From Phycisphaerales bacterium (lineage in GTDB: Bacteria; Planctomycetota; Phycisphaerae; Phycisphaerales; UBA1924): a stretch of DNA of 10,668 nucleotides. The notes under the pieces were generated by a model. It did not search any database, was not told where the DNA came from, and saw only the letters and a program-made list of their open reading frames with translations. Each line of letters starts with the position of its first letter. Position 1 is the stretch's first letter. Positions 1 through 6,054 of the stretch are shown here, piece after piece. Where the stretch lies: contig JAUXUZ010000308.1 in assembly GCA_030680655.1 (NCBI GenBank), positions 1 through 10,668 of the forward strand, in the 5' to 3' direction. Position numbers and translations under genes: made by a program.

Positions 1-32
1 GGGGGGGCTGGGGGGGGGGGGGGGGGGGGGGG
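1..32. other. Poly-G run at contig start, probable artefact
   Basis: Almost every base is G, broken only by a CT at positions 8-9. The run ends abruptly at ordinary mixed sequence. Runs like this at the very end of a sequence are typical of two-colour Illumina dark-cycle calls carried into an assembly. I see no gene or regulatory site in it, nor in the 90 bases that follow. I read it as an end artefact, though a true G-tract cannot be excluded from one sequence. Confidence 0.7.
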
Positions 33-123
33 CAACAGTGAAGGACAGGGCGGCCTCGTCTCCACCACCCCCACGCGACCCGCTCTGGCAAGACCCACGC
101 GCCTGGCGCCGCGCGGCACCGGG

Positions 124-408
124 TCAACACCCCTCGAAGAAACGGTTGATGAACACAATAAAGTCGTTGTTGTCAAACAAACCGTCGCTCCCGGCCAACC
201 CACCCTGGCTCCCCACGTCGGCTGAGCTGTCCCCCGCAAAGAACAGGTTGATGAACACCACGAAGTCGTTGTTGTCCAGCGCCCCGTCGCCGCACGCCGC
301 CGCCACACCGCCCTGCCCACCGATGTCCGCGCCCCCGCAGGGCGTCCGCACCGTCACCACCGCCGCCGCGCTGCTCACGCGCCCGCAGGCGGGGCGGGCC
401 AGGGGCGG
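124..408 (-). pseudogene. Orphan C-terminal GC-type dockerin module (severed gene end)
   Basis: The minus-strand frame ends in FFEGC and a TGA stop at 124-126. It carries two 34-residue repeats, each with an A-D-[IV]-G-x-Q-G-G element and a D-x-x-[LF]-DNNDF-[IV]-VFIN calcium-loop-like element. These match the GC-type dockerin tail on the peptidase at 7851-10358 and the tails of many secreted Phycisphaerales proteins. Upstream, the tail of a beta-rich domain (about VVTVRTPC) is still recognisable. The frame then runs into the arsR promoter and start and meets an in-frame stop at 520-522. No signal peptide or catalytic domain exists in this frame. I therefore call it the 3' remnant of a larger secreted-protein gene whose front was replaced when the arsenic cassette arrived. 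A very short expressed protein starting at the GTG at 498 is possible but unlikely, because that start lies inside arsR. Confidence 0.6.
136..339 (-). repeat. Two tandem 102-nt dockerin repeat units
   Basis: Units 136-237 and 238-339 align with a period of exactly 102 nt (34 codons). Both contain the identical 14-mer AAGTCGTTGTTGTC (161-174 and 263-276, plus strand), which encodes the antisense DNNDF core. The same 14-mer and period occur in the peptidase tail at 7863-8066. Confidence 0.8.
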
Positions 409-411
409 CAC

Positions 412-440
412 TTGACCCGGCGGCGCGGAGGGCCAATACT
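412..440 (+). promoter_or_regulatory. Probable arsR promoter giving a leaderless mRNA
   Basis: TTGACC at 412-417 (five of six to the sigma-70 -35 consensus) is followed, after a 17-nt spacer, by AATACT at 435-440 (four of six to the -10). A transcript would start 6-8 nt downstream, at or next to the arsR ATG at 447, so the mRNA would be leaderless. The only ribosome-site-like string, GGAGGG at 427-432, lies inside the promoter spacer and 14 nt from the ATG, so it would not be transcribed. ArsR bound over this promoter would block the whole cassette. I did not find a convincing palindromic operator. Confidence 0.5.
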
Positions 441-446
441 TGCACG

Positions 447-851
447 ATGGCACAAATGACCACACGACGCTCGCCCGCCGCCGCAAAGGAACTCGCACGC
501 TCGCTCGACGCAGAGCTGTTCAAGGCGCTGGGAGATCCCACGCGGCTGCACCTGCTCACCTGCCTGGCCTCCTGCTGCCGACCGTGCGCCGTCGGTGAGA
601 TCGCCGCGTGCTGCGACGTTGACCTCTCCGTCGTGTCGCGCCACCTTGCCCAGTTGGCCAAGGCGGAGGTCCTCGAGGGCAAGCGTGAGGGCAAGAGCGT
701 GCGCTACGCGGTGCTGTACGGGCCACTCTCTGATGCGCTGCGCCGCCTCTCCGACGCGATCGCCGACTGCGACCCGGCGCGGCGGGGGCGCTCGTGCCGC
801 TGCGCCGGGCTCTGCTGCAAGGGCGGCGCCGCGAAGGGAGGGTGCTGCTGA
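447..851 (+). CDS. arsR: ArsR/SmtB-family arsenic-responsive repressor, Cys-rich
   Basis: A 134-residue winged-helix repressor that should bind its own promoter and release it on binding As(III). The fold signature is clear: ALGDPTRL (27-34) leads the first helices, the recognition helix is LSVVSRHLAQL (60-70), and the beta-wing is around GKREGKSVRY (78-87). Thirteen cysteines are present: C39, C43, C44, C47, C55, C56, C108 and a tail cluster C117, C119, C123, C124, C133, C134. When the SRHL motif is aligned with E. coli ArsR, the classical C32-C34-C37 positions are Ala, Gly and Ala, so the inducer site must use other cysteines; CC at 55-56 and the CCxxC at 43-47 are the candidates. The CC-x-VDLSVVSRHL pattern is known from a non-E. 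coli ArsR subgroup. The ATG at 447 is favoured by the promoter position; ATG 456 is an alternative. The stop overlaps the arsC start by one base. Confidence 0.92.
   Translation: MAQMTTRRSPAAAKELARSLDAELFKALGDPTRLHLLTCLASCCRPCAVGEIAACCDVDLSVVSRHLAQLAKAEVLEGKREGKSVRYAVLYGPLSDALRRLSDAIADCDPARRGRSCRCAGLCCKGGAAKGGCC
836..842 (+). promoter_or_regulatory. Ribosome-binding site that fixes the arsC start
   Basis: GGGAGGG sits 8 nt before the ATG at 851, inside the last codons of arsR. It supports ATG 851 over the in-frame upstream ATG at 794, which would add 19 residues before the catalytic loop that normally lies at the N-terminus. Confidence 0.8.
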
Positions 852-1288
852 TGCGCATCGCGTTCCTTTGCACCGGCAACTCGTGCCGCAGCCAGATGGC
901 CGAGGGGTGGGCTCGCTCGCTCAGGGCCGACCGCTTCGACGCACTCTCCGCCGGTACCAAACCCACCACCGTCAACCCGCTGGCCGTCAGGGTCATGGCC
1001 GAGGTGGGCGTTGATATCAGCGCCCAGCGCAGCAAGCACATCGCCGATCTGGCGGCCGAGTCGATCGACCTCGTCGTGACCGTGTGCAACGCCGCCCGTG
1101 AGTCGTGCCCGATCCTGCCGGGTGTTCATCGCACCGTTCACCGCGTGTTCGATGACCCACCGCACTTGGCGGCCTCAGCATCAAGCGAAGAGGAAGCCCT
1201 CCCCCACTACCGACGCGTGCGCGACGAGATCCGCGCCTTCATCCTGTCCCTCCCTGACGCACTCAACCACGAAAAGGAATGCACATGA
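851..1288 (+). CDS. arsC: Arsenate reductase, thioredoxin-coupled (LMW-phosphatase fold)
   Basis: A 145-residue cytoplasmic enzyme that reduces arsenate to arsenite using thioredoxin. The N-terminal phosphate-binding loop is C7-TGNSC-R13-SQMAEG, the Cx5R signature of the low-molecular-weight protein tyrosine phosphatase fold. Cys79 and Cys86 in VCNAARESC reproduce the C82/C89 relay of Staphylococcus aureus ArsC with the same spacing, so the triple-cysteine disulfide cascade is complete. The acid loop FDDPP (100-104) carries the expected general-acid Asp. Length is normal for the family. It is unrelated to the glutaredoxin-linked E. coli ArsC. The start at 851 is set by GGGAGGG and by the family N-terminus. 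It overlaps arsR by one base and arsM by four (ATGA), so the three are surely one translationally coupled transcript. The product, arsenite, is the substrate of the next gene. Confidence 0.95.
   Translation: MRIAFLCTGNSCRSQMAEGWARSLRADRFDALSAGTKPTTVNPLAVRVMAEVGVDISAQRSKHIADLAAESIDLVVTVCNAARESCPILPGVHRTVHRVFDDPPHLAASASSEEEALPHYRRVRDEIRAFILSLPDALNHEKECT
1272..1278 (+). promoter_or_regulatory. Ribosome-binding site that fixes the arsM start
   Basis: AAAAGGA ends 6 nt before the ATG at 1285. The alternative in-frame ATG at 1279 abuts this site directly and could not use it, so 1285 is preferred. The site lies in the last arsC codons. Confidence 0.7.
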
Positions 1289-2208
1289 ACACCAGCGACC
1301 AGAGAACTGAGCAAACTAGCGCCGACTCCGTCCGCGAGGCGGTCCGCACCGGTTACGCGGCGATCGCTACGACGGGCGTGTGGTCCGGCGTGGAGAGCAC
1401 CACCGCGGGCGGGGGGTGCTGCGGGGGAGGCGGATGCTGCGGCACCGGCGGCGCGGCCACGATGACCGCTGAGGACGTCGCGACGGCTGTCGGCTACGCG
1501 AAGCAGGACCTGGGCTCGCTCCCGGCCGGGGCGAACATGGGGCTGTCCTGCGGTAACCCGGCGGCGCTCGCGGGGCTCAAGCCGGAGGAAACCGTCGTTG
1601 ACCTTGGCAGCGGTGGTGGCCTCGACTGCTTTGTCGCCGGCCCACGGGTCGGCACGCGCGGCAGGGTCATCGGCGTTGACATGACCGCCGAGATGATCGA
1701 CAGAGCCCGCGGCGGTCTGCAGCACTATCGCGGTCACACGCAACTCGACAACGTCGAGTTCCGCCTCGGCGAGATCGAGCACCTGCCGATCGCCGACAGC
1801 GTGGCGGATGTGGTGATCAGCAACTGCGTGCTGAACCTCTCTCCCGACAAGCCCCAGGTGTGGCGTGAGATCGCCCGCGTGCTCAAACCGGGCGGACGAG
1901 TCATCATCAGCGACCTCGCTCTCTTGCGCCCGCTGCCCGCGGGCGTCCGGGCGTCGGTCGATGCGCTGGTCGGGTGCATCGCCGGTGCCTCGCTGACGGC
2001 GGACATGGAACGCGACGCCCGCAGCGCCGGGCTTGACGGCGTTCGCATCGAACGCGGGGGCGGCTATGTTGAGGCGATGGTGAACGCCCAGGACCCGCTC
2101 TACACGTCGGTCCTGTCGATGCTCCCGCCCGGGGAGCGGATCGGTGACTACGTCGCGAGCGTGAGCCTGTTTGCCTTCAAACCCTCGATCGCGAGGAGGT
2201 GCTGCTAA
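1285..2208 (+). CDS. arsM: Arsenite S-adenosylmethionine methyltransferase
   Basis: A 307-residue cytoplasmic class I methyltransferase that transfers methyl groups from S-adenosylmethionine to As(III), giving mono- to trimethylated and partly volatile arsenicals. SAM motif I is VVDLGSGGG (104-112), with the acidic residue D132 in the following GVD strand. The three conserved arsenic-binding cysteines are present: C89 in GLSCGNP, C181 in NCVLNLSPDK and C231 in GCIAGA. This separates ArsM from generic SAM methyltransferases. The N-terminal region has a glycine-rich double CC segment (C45/C46 and C51/C52), as in many bacterial ArsM proteins. The C-terminus ends in RRCC. Length is normal. It overlaps arsC by four bases and is the last clear gene of the cassette. 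No arsenite efflux pump follows, so methylation may be the main detoxification route here, or efflux may be encoded elsewhere. Confidence 0.95.
   Translation: MNTSDQRTEQTSADSVREAVRTGYAAIATTGVWSGVESTTAGGGCCGGGGCCGTGGAATMTAEDVATAVGYAKQDLGSLPAGANMGLSCGNPAALAGLKPEETVVDLGSGGGLDCFVAGPRVGTRGRVIGVDMTAEMIDRARGGLQHYRGHTQLDNVEFRLGEIEHLPIADSVADVVISNCVLNLSPDKPQVWREIARVLKPGGRVIISDLALLRPLPAGVRASVDALVGCIAGASLTADMERDARSAGLDGVRIERGGGYVEAMVNAQDPLYTSVLSMLPPGERIGDYVASVSLFAFKPSIARRCC
2193..2199 (+). promoter_or_regulatory. Unexplained strong ribosome-binding site at the end of arsM
   Basis: GAGGAGG lies 9 nt before an ATG at 2209 that directly follows the arsM TAA stop. The ATG opens a 58-codon frame ending at a TAG at 2383-2385. 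That frame has no recognisable features and overlaps the Cys-rich gene. The site looks as if it once served a further coupled gene, or it may just encode the Arg-Arg of the ArsM tail. Confidence 0.4.
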
Positions 2209-2326
2209 ATGGGTTGGCGGGCTGTGCCCAGGGCCCGTTATCGGGCTGGAAGCGACCTCGCCCTCCCGCAATTCGGGGCACGTCCGCACCCGTTTCGGTC
2301 GATGGTCGTATCATTGAGAACGGCCC

Positions 2327-2719
2327 ATGTACCGACTGCTTGTCAACCTGCTCGTTGCACTGGCCTTGCTGATGCAGGCCGGTAGCGGTGTGCTCGCAGT
2401 CGGAGGGGCTTCGTGCCACGAGGCCAAGGCACCTGCCAAGCAGTGCTGCGCCGCGAAGGCCACCAAGGCGACCGTCAAGCGATGCCCTTGCCATCCTCAG
2501 CGGGACCGATGCAGTTGTTCGGCCCCAGCTGACAATCGGGCGACCCCGGTTGCCGGCCCGCGCACGGTGAATGTGCCCGGCGAGGTCGCCGCGGTGCCGC
2601 TGGTGGCTCCGGAGCCCCGCTGCTTTGTGATCGCGCACTGCGCAGTGCTCCCGTACTGCAGGCTCAACGAGTCACCTCCCAGAGTTGTGCGGGCGGTCAG
2701 CCTCCCTCTCCTGATCTAG
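2327..2719 (+). CDS. Secreted small Cys-rich protein, function unknown
   Basis: I do not recognise a named family. The 130-residue product starts with a convincing signal peptide: an Arg at position 3, hydrophobic core LLVNLLVALALLM (4-16) and a likely cut after VLA (24). The mature part has ten cysteines: C30, C40, C41, then CPC (53-55) and CSC (62-64) in a Lys/Arg/His-bearing stretch, then C99, C105 and C111. Cysteine motifs with histidines suggest binding of a soft metal or metalloid in the periplasm, but this is inference. A weak GAGAA precedes the ATG. A TATCAT element at 2309-2314 could be a -10, but no matching -35 is visible. It lies 118 nt after arsM and 115 nt before the exporter adaptor, all on one strand, so it may belong to either unit. 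The reading frame is supported mainly by the signal peptide and the regular cysteine pattern. Confidence 0.65.
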   Translation: MYRLLVNLLVALALLMQAGSGVLAVGGASCHEAKAPAKQCCAAKATKATVKRCPCHPQRDRCSCSAPADNRATPVAGPRTVNVPGEVAAVPLVAPEPRCFVIAHCAVLPYCRLNESPPRVVRAVSLPLLI

Positions 2720-2823
2720 GCGGACCGTCGCTTTGACTGTCGCACCACGCCGGTGTGCGTGCGTGCGCTCTCGCTGCGCCCTGTTCCGCCAGACGGTGCC
2801 CACCAGGTTCATCCTGCTGGGCT

Positions 2824-2828
2824 GAGGA
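2824..2828 (+). promoter_or_regulatory. Ribosome-binding site of the adaptor gene
   Basis: GAGGA ends 6 nt before the ATG at 2835. An in-frame TGA at 2823-2825 rules out any earlier start. Confidence 0.7.
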
Positions 2829-2834
2829 CGACCC

Positions 2835-4190
2835 ATGACGACCACCGACCTTTCCGCGCTCACCCGCACGGGTGCGGCCCGCGCCGCAACGGCCGCGGTG
2901 CGCCGCCCTCCGCGGCGGCTGTTCACCCGCGTTGCTCTCCCCACCACCATCGTGCTCGCCGCCGCTGCGCTGATCGCGTACGCGGCGCGTGAGACGCTCC
3001 GCCCGGCGATCGACGTGACCGTCGAGCCGGTCGTCTCCGGCGGGGAGGGTGCTGCACAGATCGACGGGAATGCCAATGCCCCCGGTGAGGTCGTGCAGGC
3101 CCCCGGGTGGATCGAGGCCGACCCTCACGCGATCGGCGTTCCTGCGCTCGAGCCTGGCGTGCTGAAGGAGCTGCTCGTTCTCGACGGTCAGCGGGTTGAG
3201 GCGGGGCAGATTGTCGCTCGGCTCGTTGACGACGCGGCGCTCCTGAATCTCCGAAGCGCGCGGGCTGAGGTCGCGATTGCCGAGGCTGCGCTAGGCGAGG
3301 CGAGAGCTTCCGCCGCTGCTGAGGAGGCACGCGCCGAGGAGGCTCGCGACGCGCTGCGCCGTGTGGAGCCGCTGGCCGGGACCGGTGCGATCCCCGAGAA
3401 CGAGCTTGCGGCTCTGCGCCTGCGGGCCGCCACGGCCGATGCCGCTGCAGCGACTTCGCGGGCCGCCATCGCCCGGGCGGAAGCAGAGCTGCCGCGTGCG
3501 CGGGTCGCCCTTGACACGGCCGAGCTCGCCCTTTCGCGCCACTCGGTCCGCACTCCGATCGGCGGCGTGGTGCTCCAGCGACTGGTTGAGCCGGGGCAGC
3601 GGCTGATGAACGAGGGCAACGACCCCTTCACCGGCGTGGTGGTGAGGCTCTACGACCCGTCGCGCCTCCAGGTACGCGTCGACATCCCGCTGCCAGACGC
3701 GGCCAAGGTGAGCGTGGGTGACGAGGTCGAGGTCTCTACAGAAACGCGACCGGGCCGGACGTTCAAGGCCACGCTCACCCGCTTCGTGCACGAGGCGGAC
3801 ATCCAGAAGAACACCGTGCAGATCAAGGCGGCCATCGCGGCGCCCGTCCCTGAGCTCAAGCCCGACATGCTCGCCAAGGCCCGCATCATCACCCGCGGCA
3901 CGAACAGGGGGGCGGCGACGCACGGCGGCGAAGCGACCCGGAGCGATGAGGTGATGCTCGCGCCGAGGGCGGCAGTCACCGACGTCACGTCCGACACGGG
4001 GGTGGCGTGGGTGATCGATCGCCAGCAGTCGACCGCCGACAGGCGGACGCTGCGGCTGGGTCGGGTCACGTCCGATCGCGTCGAGGTGCTGCACGGCCTC
4101 CGTCACGGCGACAGGGTCATCGTCAACCCGCCCCCGGGCCTGACCCAGGGCACGAAGGTCAGAGTTACCAACGAGGGAGAAGTGAAGTGA
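2835..4190 (+). CDS. Membrane-fusion (periplasmic adaptor) subunit of an ABC exporter, MacA/HlyD-like
   Basis: A 451-residue adaptor, expected to be anchored in the inner membrane and to link the permeases to an outer-membrane exit. Order of parts: a cytoplasmic Arg-rich stretch (about 1-32), one membrane helix (33-51), first half of the lipoyl/barrel-sandwich domain (88-132), a long Ala-rich coiled-coil hairpin (about 137-236), second lipoyl half with SVRTPIGGVV and VEPGQ (237-255), a beta-barrel domain (about 275-335) and a membrane-proximal domain (about 370-440). Family and length fit MacA, HlyD and DevB-type adaptors. Near the hairpin tip, R176 and L180 fit the first two positions of the TolC-docking RLS motif, but the third position (187) is Pro in GAIPENEL. 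No TolC-like protein is encoded in the window. It overlaps the ATPase start by four bases (GTGA), which ties the two together. The substrate cannot be read from the sequence. Confidence 0.88.
   Translation: MTTTDLSALTRTGAARAATAAVRRPPRRLFTRVALPTTIVLAAAALIAYAARETLRPAIDVTVEPVVSGGEGAAQIDGNANAPGEVVQAPGWIEADPHAIGVPALEPGVLKELLVLDGQRVEAGQIVARLVDDAALLNLRSARAEVAIAEAALGEARASAAAEEARAEEARDALRRVEPLAGTGAIPENELAALRLRAATADAAAATSRAAIARAEAELPRARVALDTAELALSRHSVRTPIGGVVLQRLVEPGQRLMNEGNDPFTGVVVRLYDPSRLQVRVDIPLPDAAKVSVGDEVEVSTETRPGRTFKATLTRFVHEADIQKNTVQIKAAIAAPVPELKPDMLAKARIITRGTNRGAATHGGEATRSDEVMLAPRAAVTDVTSDTGVAWVIDRQQSTADRRTLRLGRVTSDRVEVLHGLRHGDRVIVNPPPGLTQGTKVRVTNEGEVK
4174..4179 (+). promoter_or_regulatory. 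Ribosome-binding site supporting a GTG start for the ATPase
   Basis: AGGGAG ends 7 nt before the GTG at 4187, which itself overlaps the adaptor's TGA stop (4188-4190). This decides against the in-frame ATG at 4007, which would add 60 non-homologous residues before the normal N-terminus. Confidence 0.75.
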
Positions 4191-4903
4191 GCGAACCCCT
4201 TATCCAGTGCCGGAGCCTCACGCGCACCTACACGCGCGGCACCGAGACGATCACCCCGCTCGAACGCCTCGACCTCGACGTCATGCCGGGCGAGTTCCTT
4301 GCCCTCATGGGCCCCTCAGGCAGCGGGAAGACCACGCTGCTGAACCTGATCGCGGGGATCGACCGTCCCACCTCCGGCACGCTGCACATCGGCGGTATCG
4401 ATGTGGGCGGGCTTTCGCGCAGCCGGTTGGCCGACTGGCGCAGCCGTGCGGTCGGGTACATCTTTCAGCTCTACAACCTGGTGCCTGTGCTCACGGCATA
4501 TGAGAACGTCGAGCTGCCGCTGCTGCTGCACAGGATGAGCGGGGCCGACCGGCACAGCCGTGTAGCGGCCGCGCTCGACCTGGTCGGGATCACCGACCGT
4601 GCCGACCACTACCCTCGTCAGCTCTCGGGCGGGCAGGAGCAGCGCGTCGCGATCGCCAGGGCCATCGTCGCTGATCCGGCGATTCTCGTTGCCGACGAGC
4701 CGACGGGTGACCTGGACAAGGCTTCGGCCGCGGCGATCATGGAACTGCTGGGCCGCCTCAGCCGCGAGGCGGGGAAAACACTCATCATGGTCAGCCACGA
4801 CCCGGCCTGTGCTGCTCACGCGGGCCGCATCCTCCACTTGGACAAGGGCCGTCTTGTCGAACATGCGGCCGCCACCGTCGGCGCTGCGGGGGTGACAACA
4901 TGA
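4187..4903 (+). CDS. ABC transporter ATP-binding protein, MacB/LolD type
   Basis: A 238-residue cytoplasmic ATPase that powers the adjacent permeases. Every catalytic motif is intact: Walker A GPSGSGKTT (42-50), Q-loop Gln94 in FQLYNLVP, signature LSGGQ (146-150), Walker B ILVADE (166-171) followed by PTGDLD, and the switch His204 in VSHD. The EPTGDLD and FQ-xx-NL-x-P patterns are those of the LolD/MacB/FtsE branch, which drives mechanotransmission rather than transport through the membrane. The length equals LolD and the MacB ATPase domain alone. In E. coli MacB the ATPase is fused to the permease; here they are separate. The start is GTG 4187. The gene overlaps the adaptor by four bases and permease 1 by four bases (ATGA), so all three are translated together. 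Confidence 0.95.
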   Translation: MSEPLIQCRSLTRTYTRGTETITPLERLDLDVMPGEFLALMGPSGSGKTTLLNLIAGIDRPTSGTLHIGGIDVGGLSRSRLADWRSRAVGYIFQLYNLVPVLTAYENVELPLLLHRMSGADRHSRVAAALDLVGITDRADHYPRQLSGGQEQRVAIARAIVADPAILVADEPTGDLDKASAAAIMELLGRLSREAGKTLIMVSHDPACAAHAGRILHLDKGRLVEHAAATVGAAGVTT

Positions 4904-6051
4904 TCCACCCACGGTACATGCCGCTCGTTCTCAAGCAACTCGTGCGTCAGCGGGCCCGGACGGTGCTCACCGCGCTGGGCGTTGCCGTAGCGATGTTCCT
5001 GTTTGTGACGGTTGAGGCGCTGCAGCGCGGCGTCGCTGCCGCCACGGAGTTGACCGGGCGTGAGGTCACGCTGGTGGTTTACCGGCAGAACCGGTTCTGC
5101 CCGTTCAGCAGCCGCATGCCCGATTCGTACGCGCCGCGGATCGCTCGCATCCCGGGCGTCGCGGCGGTTGTCCCCATGAAGATCGTCGTCAACAACTGCT
5201 CGGCGAGCTTCGACACGGTGACGTTCCGCGGCGTGCCGCGGGAGAAGGCCGAGTCGATCACCGACGGGTTCACCGTGGTGAGCGGCTCGCTCGCAGACTG
5301 GCAGCGGCGCTCCGACGCGGCCCTGGTTGGGGAGACGCTCGCGCTGCGTCGCGGGGTGCAGACCGGGCAGACGCTCGCCGCGGCGGGCGTCACCGTCTAT
5401 GTCGCCGCCATCATCCGCTCGGAGGATCCCCAGGATCAGAACGTCGCGTACGTTGACCTGCCGTTCCTGCAGCGCGCCGCGACCAGAGGAGGCGACGGCA
5501 TCGTCACCCAGTTCAACGTGCTCGTTGACGACCCCGCGCGGCTTGAGCGGGTCGCCGACGCGATCGACGCCGAGTTCGCTCGTGATGCCGAGCCGACGAC
5601 CACCCGGCCTGAGAAGGCGTTTGTCGCAAGGGCGGCGCACGACCTGGTTCAGATCGTCGGCTTTACCGAGTACCTCGGGCTCGCCGCGCTCGCCGCGGTG
5701 CTCGCGCTGGTCGGCAACGCGATCGTCCTCTCGGTGCAGGACCGCGTACGCGAGCACGCGGTGCTGCAGACGCTCGGCTTCCGCTCAGGCCTGATCGCCC
5801 GGCTCATCATCAGCGAGGGTGTGGCTCTGTGCTGCGCGGGCGGCGTGCTCGGCGTCGCGGCCGCTGTGGCCCTCCTCCATTTCAGCCGGTTCAGCCTCTC
5901 TGTAGAAGGGGTGAACCTGAACGTCCGGGCCGATCCGGCCGCGGCGGTGCTCGGGCTGGCCGTGGCGGCTGGCGTCGGCGTGCTGGCTGGGCTCGTGCCC
6001 GCCTTCCAGGCTTCACGCCGTGAGATCGCGGCCTCGTTCAGGGCGGTGTGA
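4900..6051 (+). CDS. FtsX/MacB-type ABC permease, subunit 1
   Basis: A 383-residue inner-membrane permease. It has the four-helix MacB/LolC topology: helix 1 at about 19-39 after a basic N-terminus (LVRQRARTVL), a large periplasmic core (about 45-250), and three C-terminal helices (about 256-278, 303-327, 348-368) forming the FtsX domain, with the coupling stretch VQDRVREHAVLQTLGF (279-294). The periplasmic core carries C67 and C100, which could pair as a disulfide or bind a ligand; C311 and C312 lie in helix 3. It starts within the ATPase stop (ATGA). With permease 2 it probably forms a heterodimer, as LolC and LolE do. Sequence alone does not give the substrate; lipoproteins, peptides, lipids or metal-thiol compounds are all possible for this class. 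Confidence 0.9.
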   Translation: MIHPRYMPLVLKQLVRQRARTVLTALGVAVAMFLFVTVEALQRGVAAATELTGREVTLVVYRQNRFCPFSSRMPDSYAPRIARIPGVAAVVPMKIVVNNCSASFDTVTFRGVPREKAESITDGFTVVSGSLADWQRRSDAALVGETLALRRGVQTGQTLAAAGVTVYVAAIIRSEDPQDQNVAYVDLPFLQRAATRGGDGIVTQFNVLVDDPARLERVADAIDAEFARDAEPTTTRPEKAFVARAAHDLVQIVGFTEYLGLAALAAVLALVGNAIVLSVQDRVREHAVLQTLGFRSGLIARLIISEGVALCCAGGVLGVAAAVALLHFSRFSLSVEGVNLNVRADPAAAVLGLAVAAGVGVLAGLVPAFQASRREIAASFRAV

Positions 6052-6054
6052 CCC

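Noticed and set aside
38..415. Open frame on the plus strand over the dockerin remnant
   Set aside because: It is the antisense of the dockerin repeats; low-complexity Pro/Ala/Ser content without any domain.
794..850. Upstream in-frame start for arsC
   Set aside because: It would add 19 residues before the catalytic loop and has no ribosome site; ATG 851 has GGGAGGG at 8 nt.
2233..2246. Hairpin GCCCG-TTAT-CGGGC after arsM as a terminator
   Set aside because: Only five base pairs and no T-run follows.
1207..2289. 360-codon open frame antisense to arsM
   Set aside because: High-GC shadow frame; the plus strand carries complete ArsM motifs.
2309..2314. TATCAT as a -10 box for the Cys-rich gene
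   Set aside because: No -35 element at a workable spacing; not strong enough to annotate.
2755..2767. Three TGCG tetranucleotide repeats as a phase-variable tract
   Set aside because: Too few copies, and they lie outside any supported gene or clear promoter.
4007..4186. Upstream ATG for the ABC ATPase
   Set aside because: The extra 60 residues read the adaptor gene out of frame; the GTG at 4187 has a good ribosome site and the normal family start.
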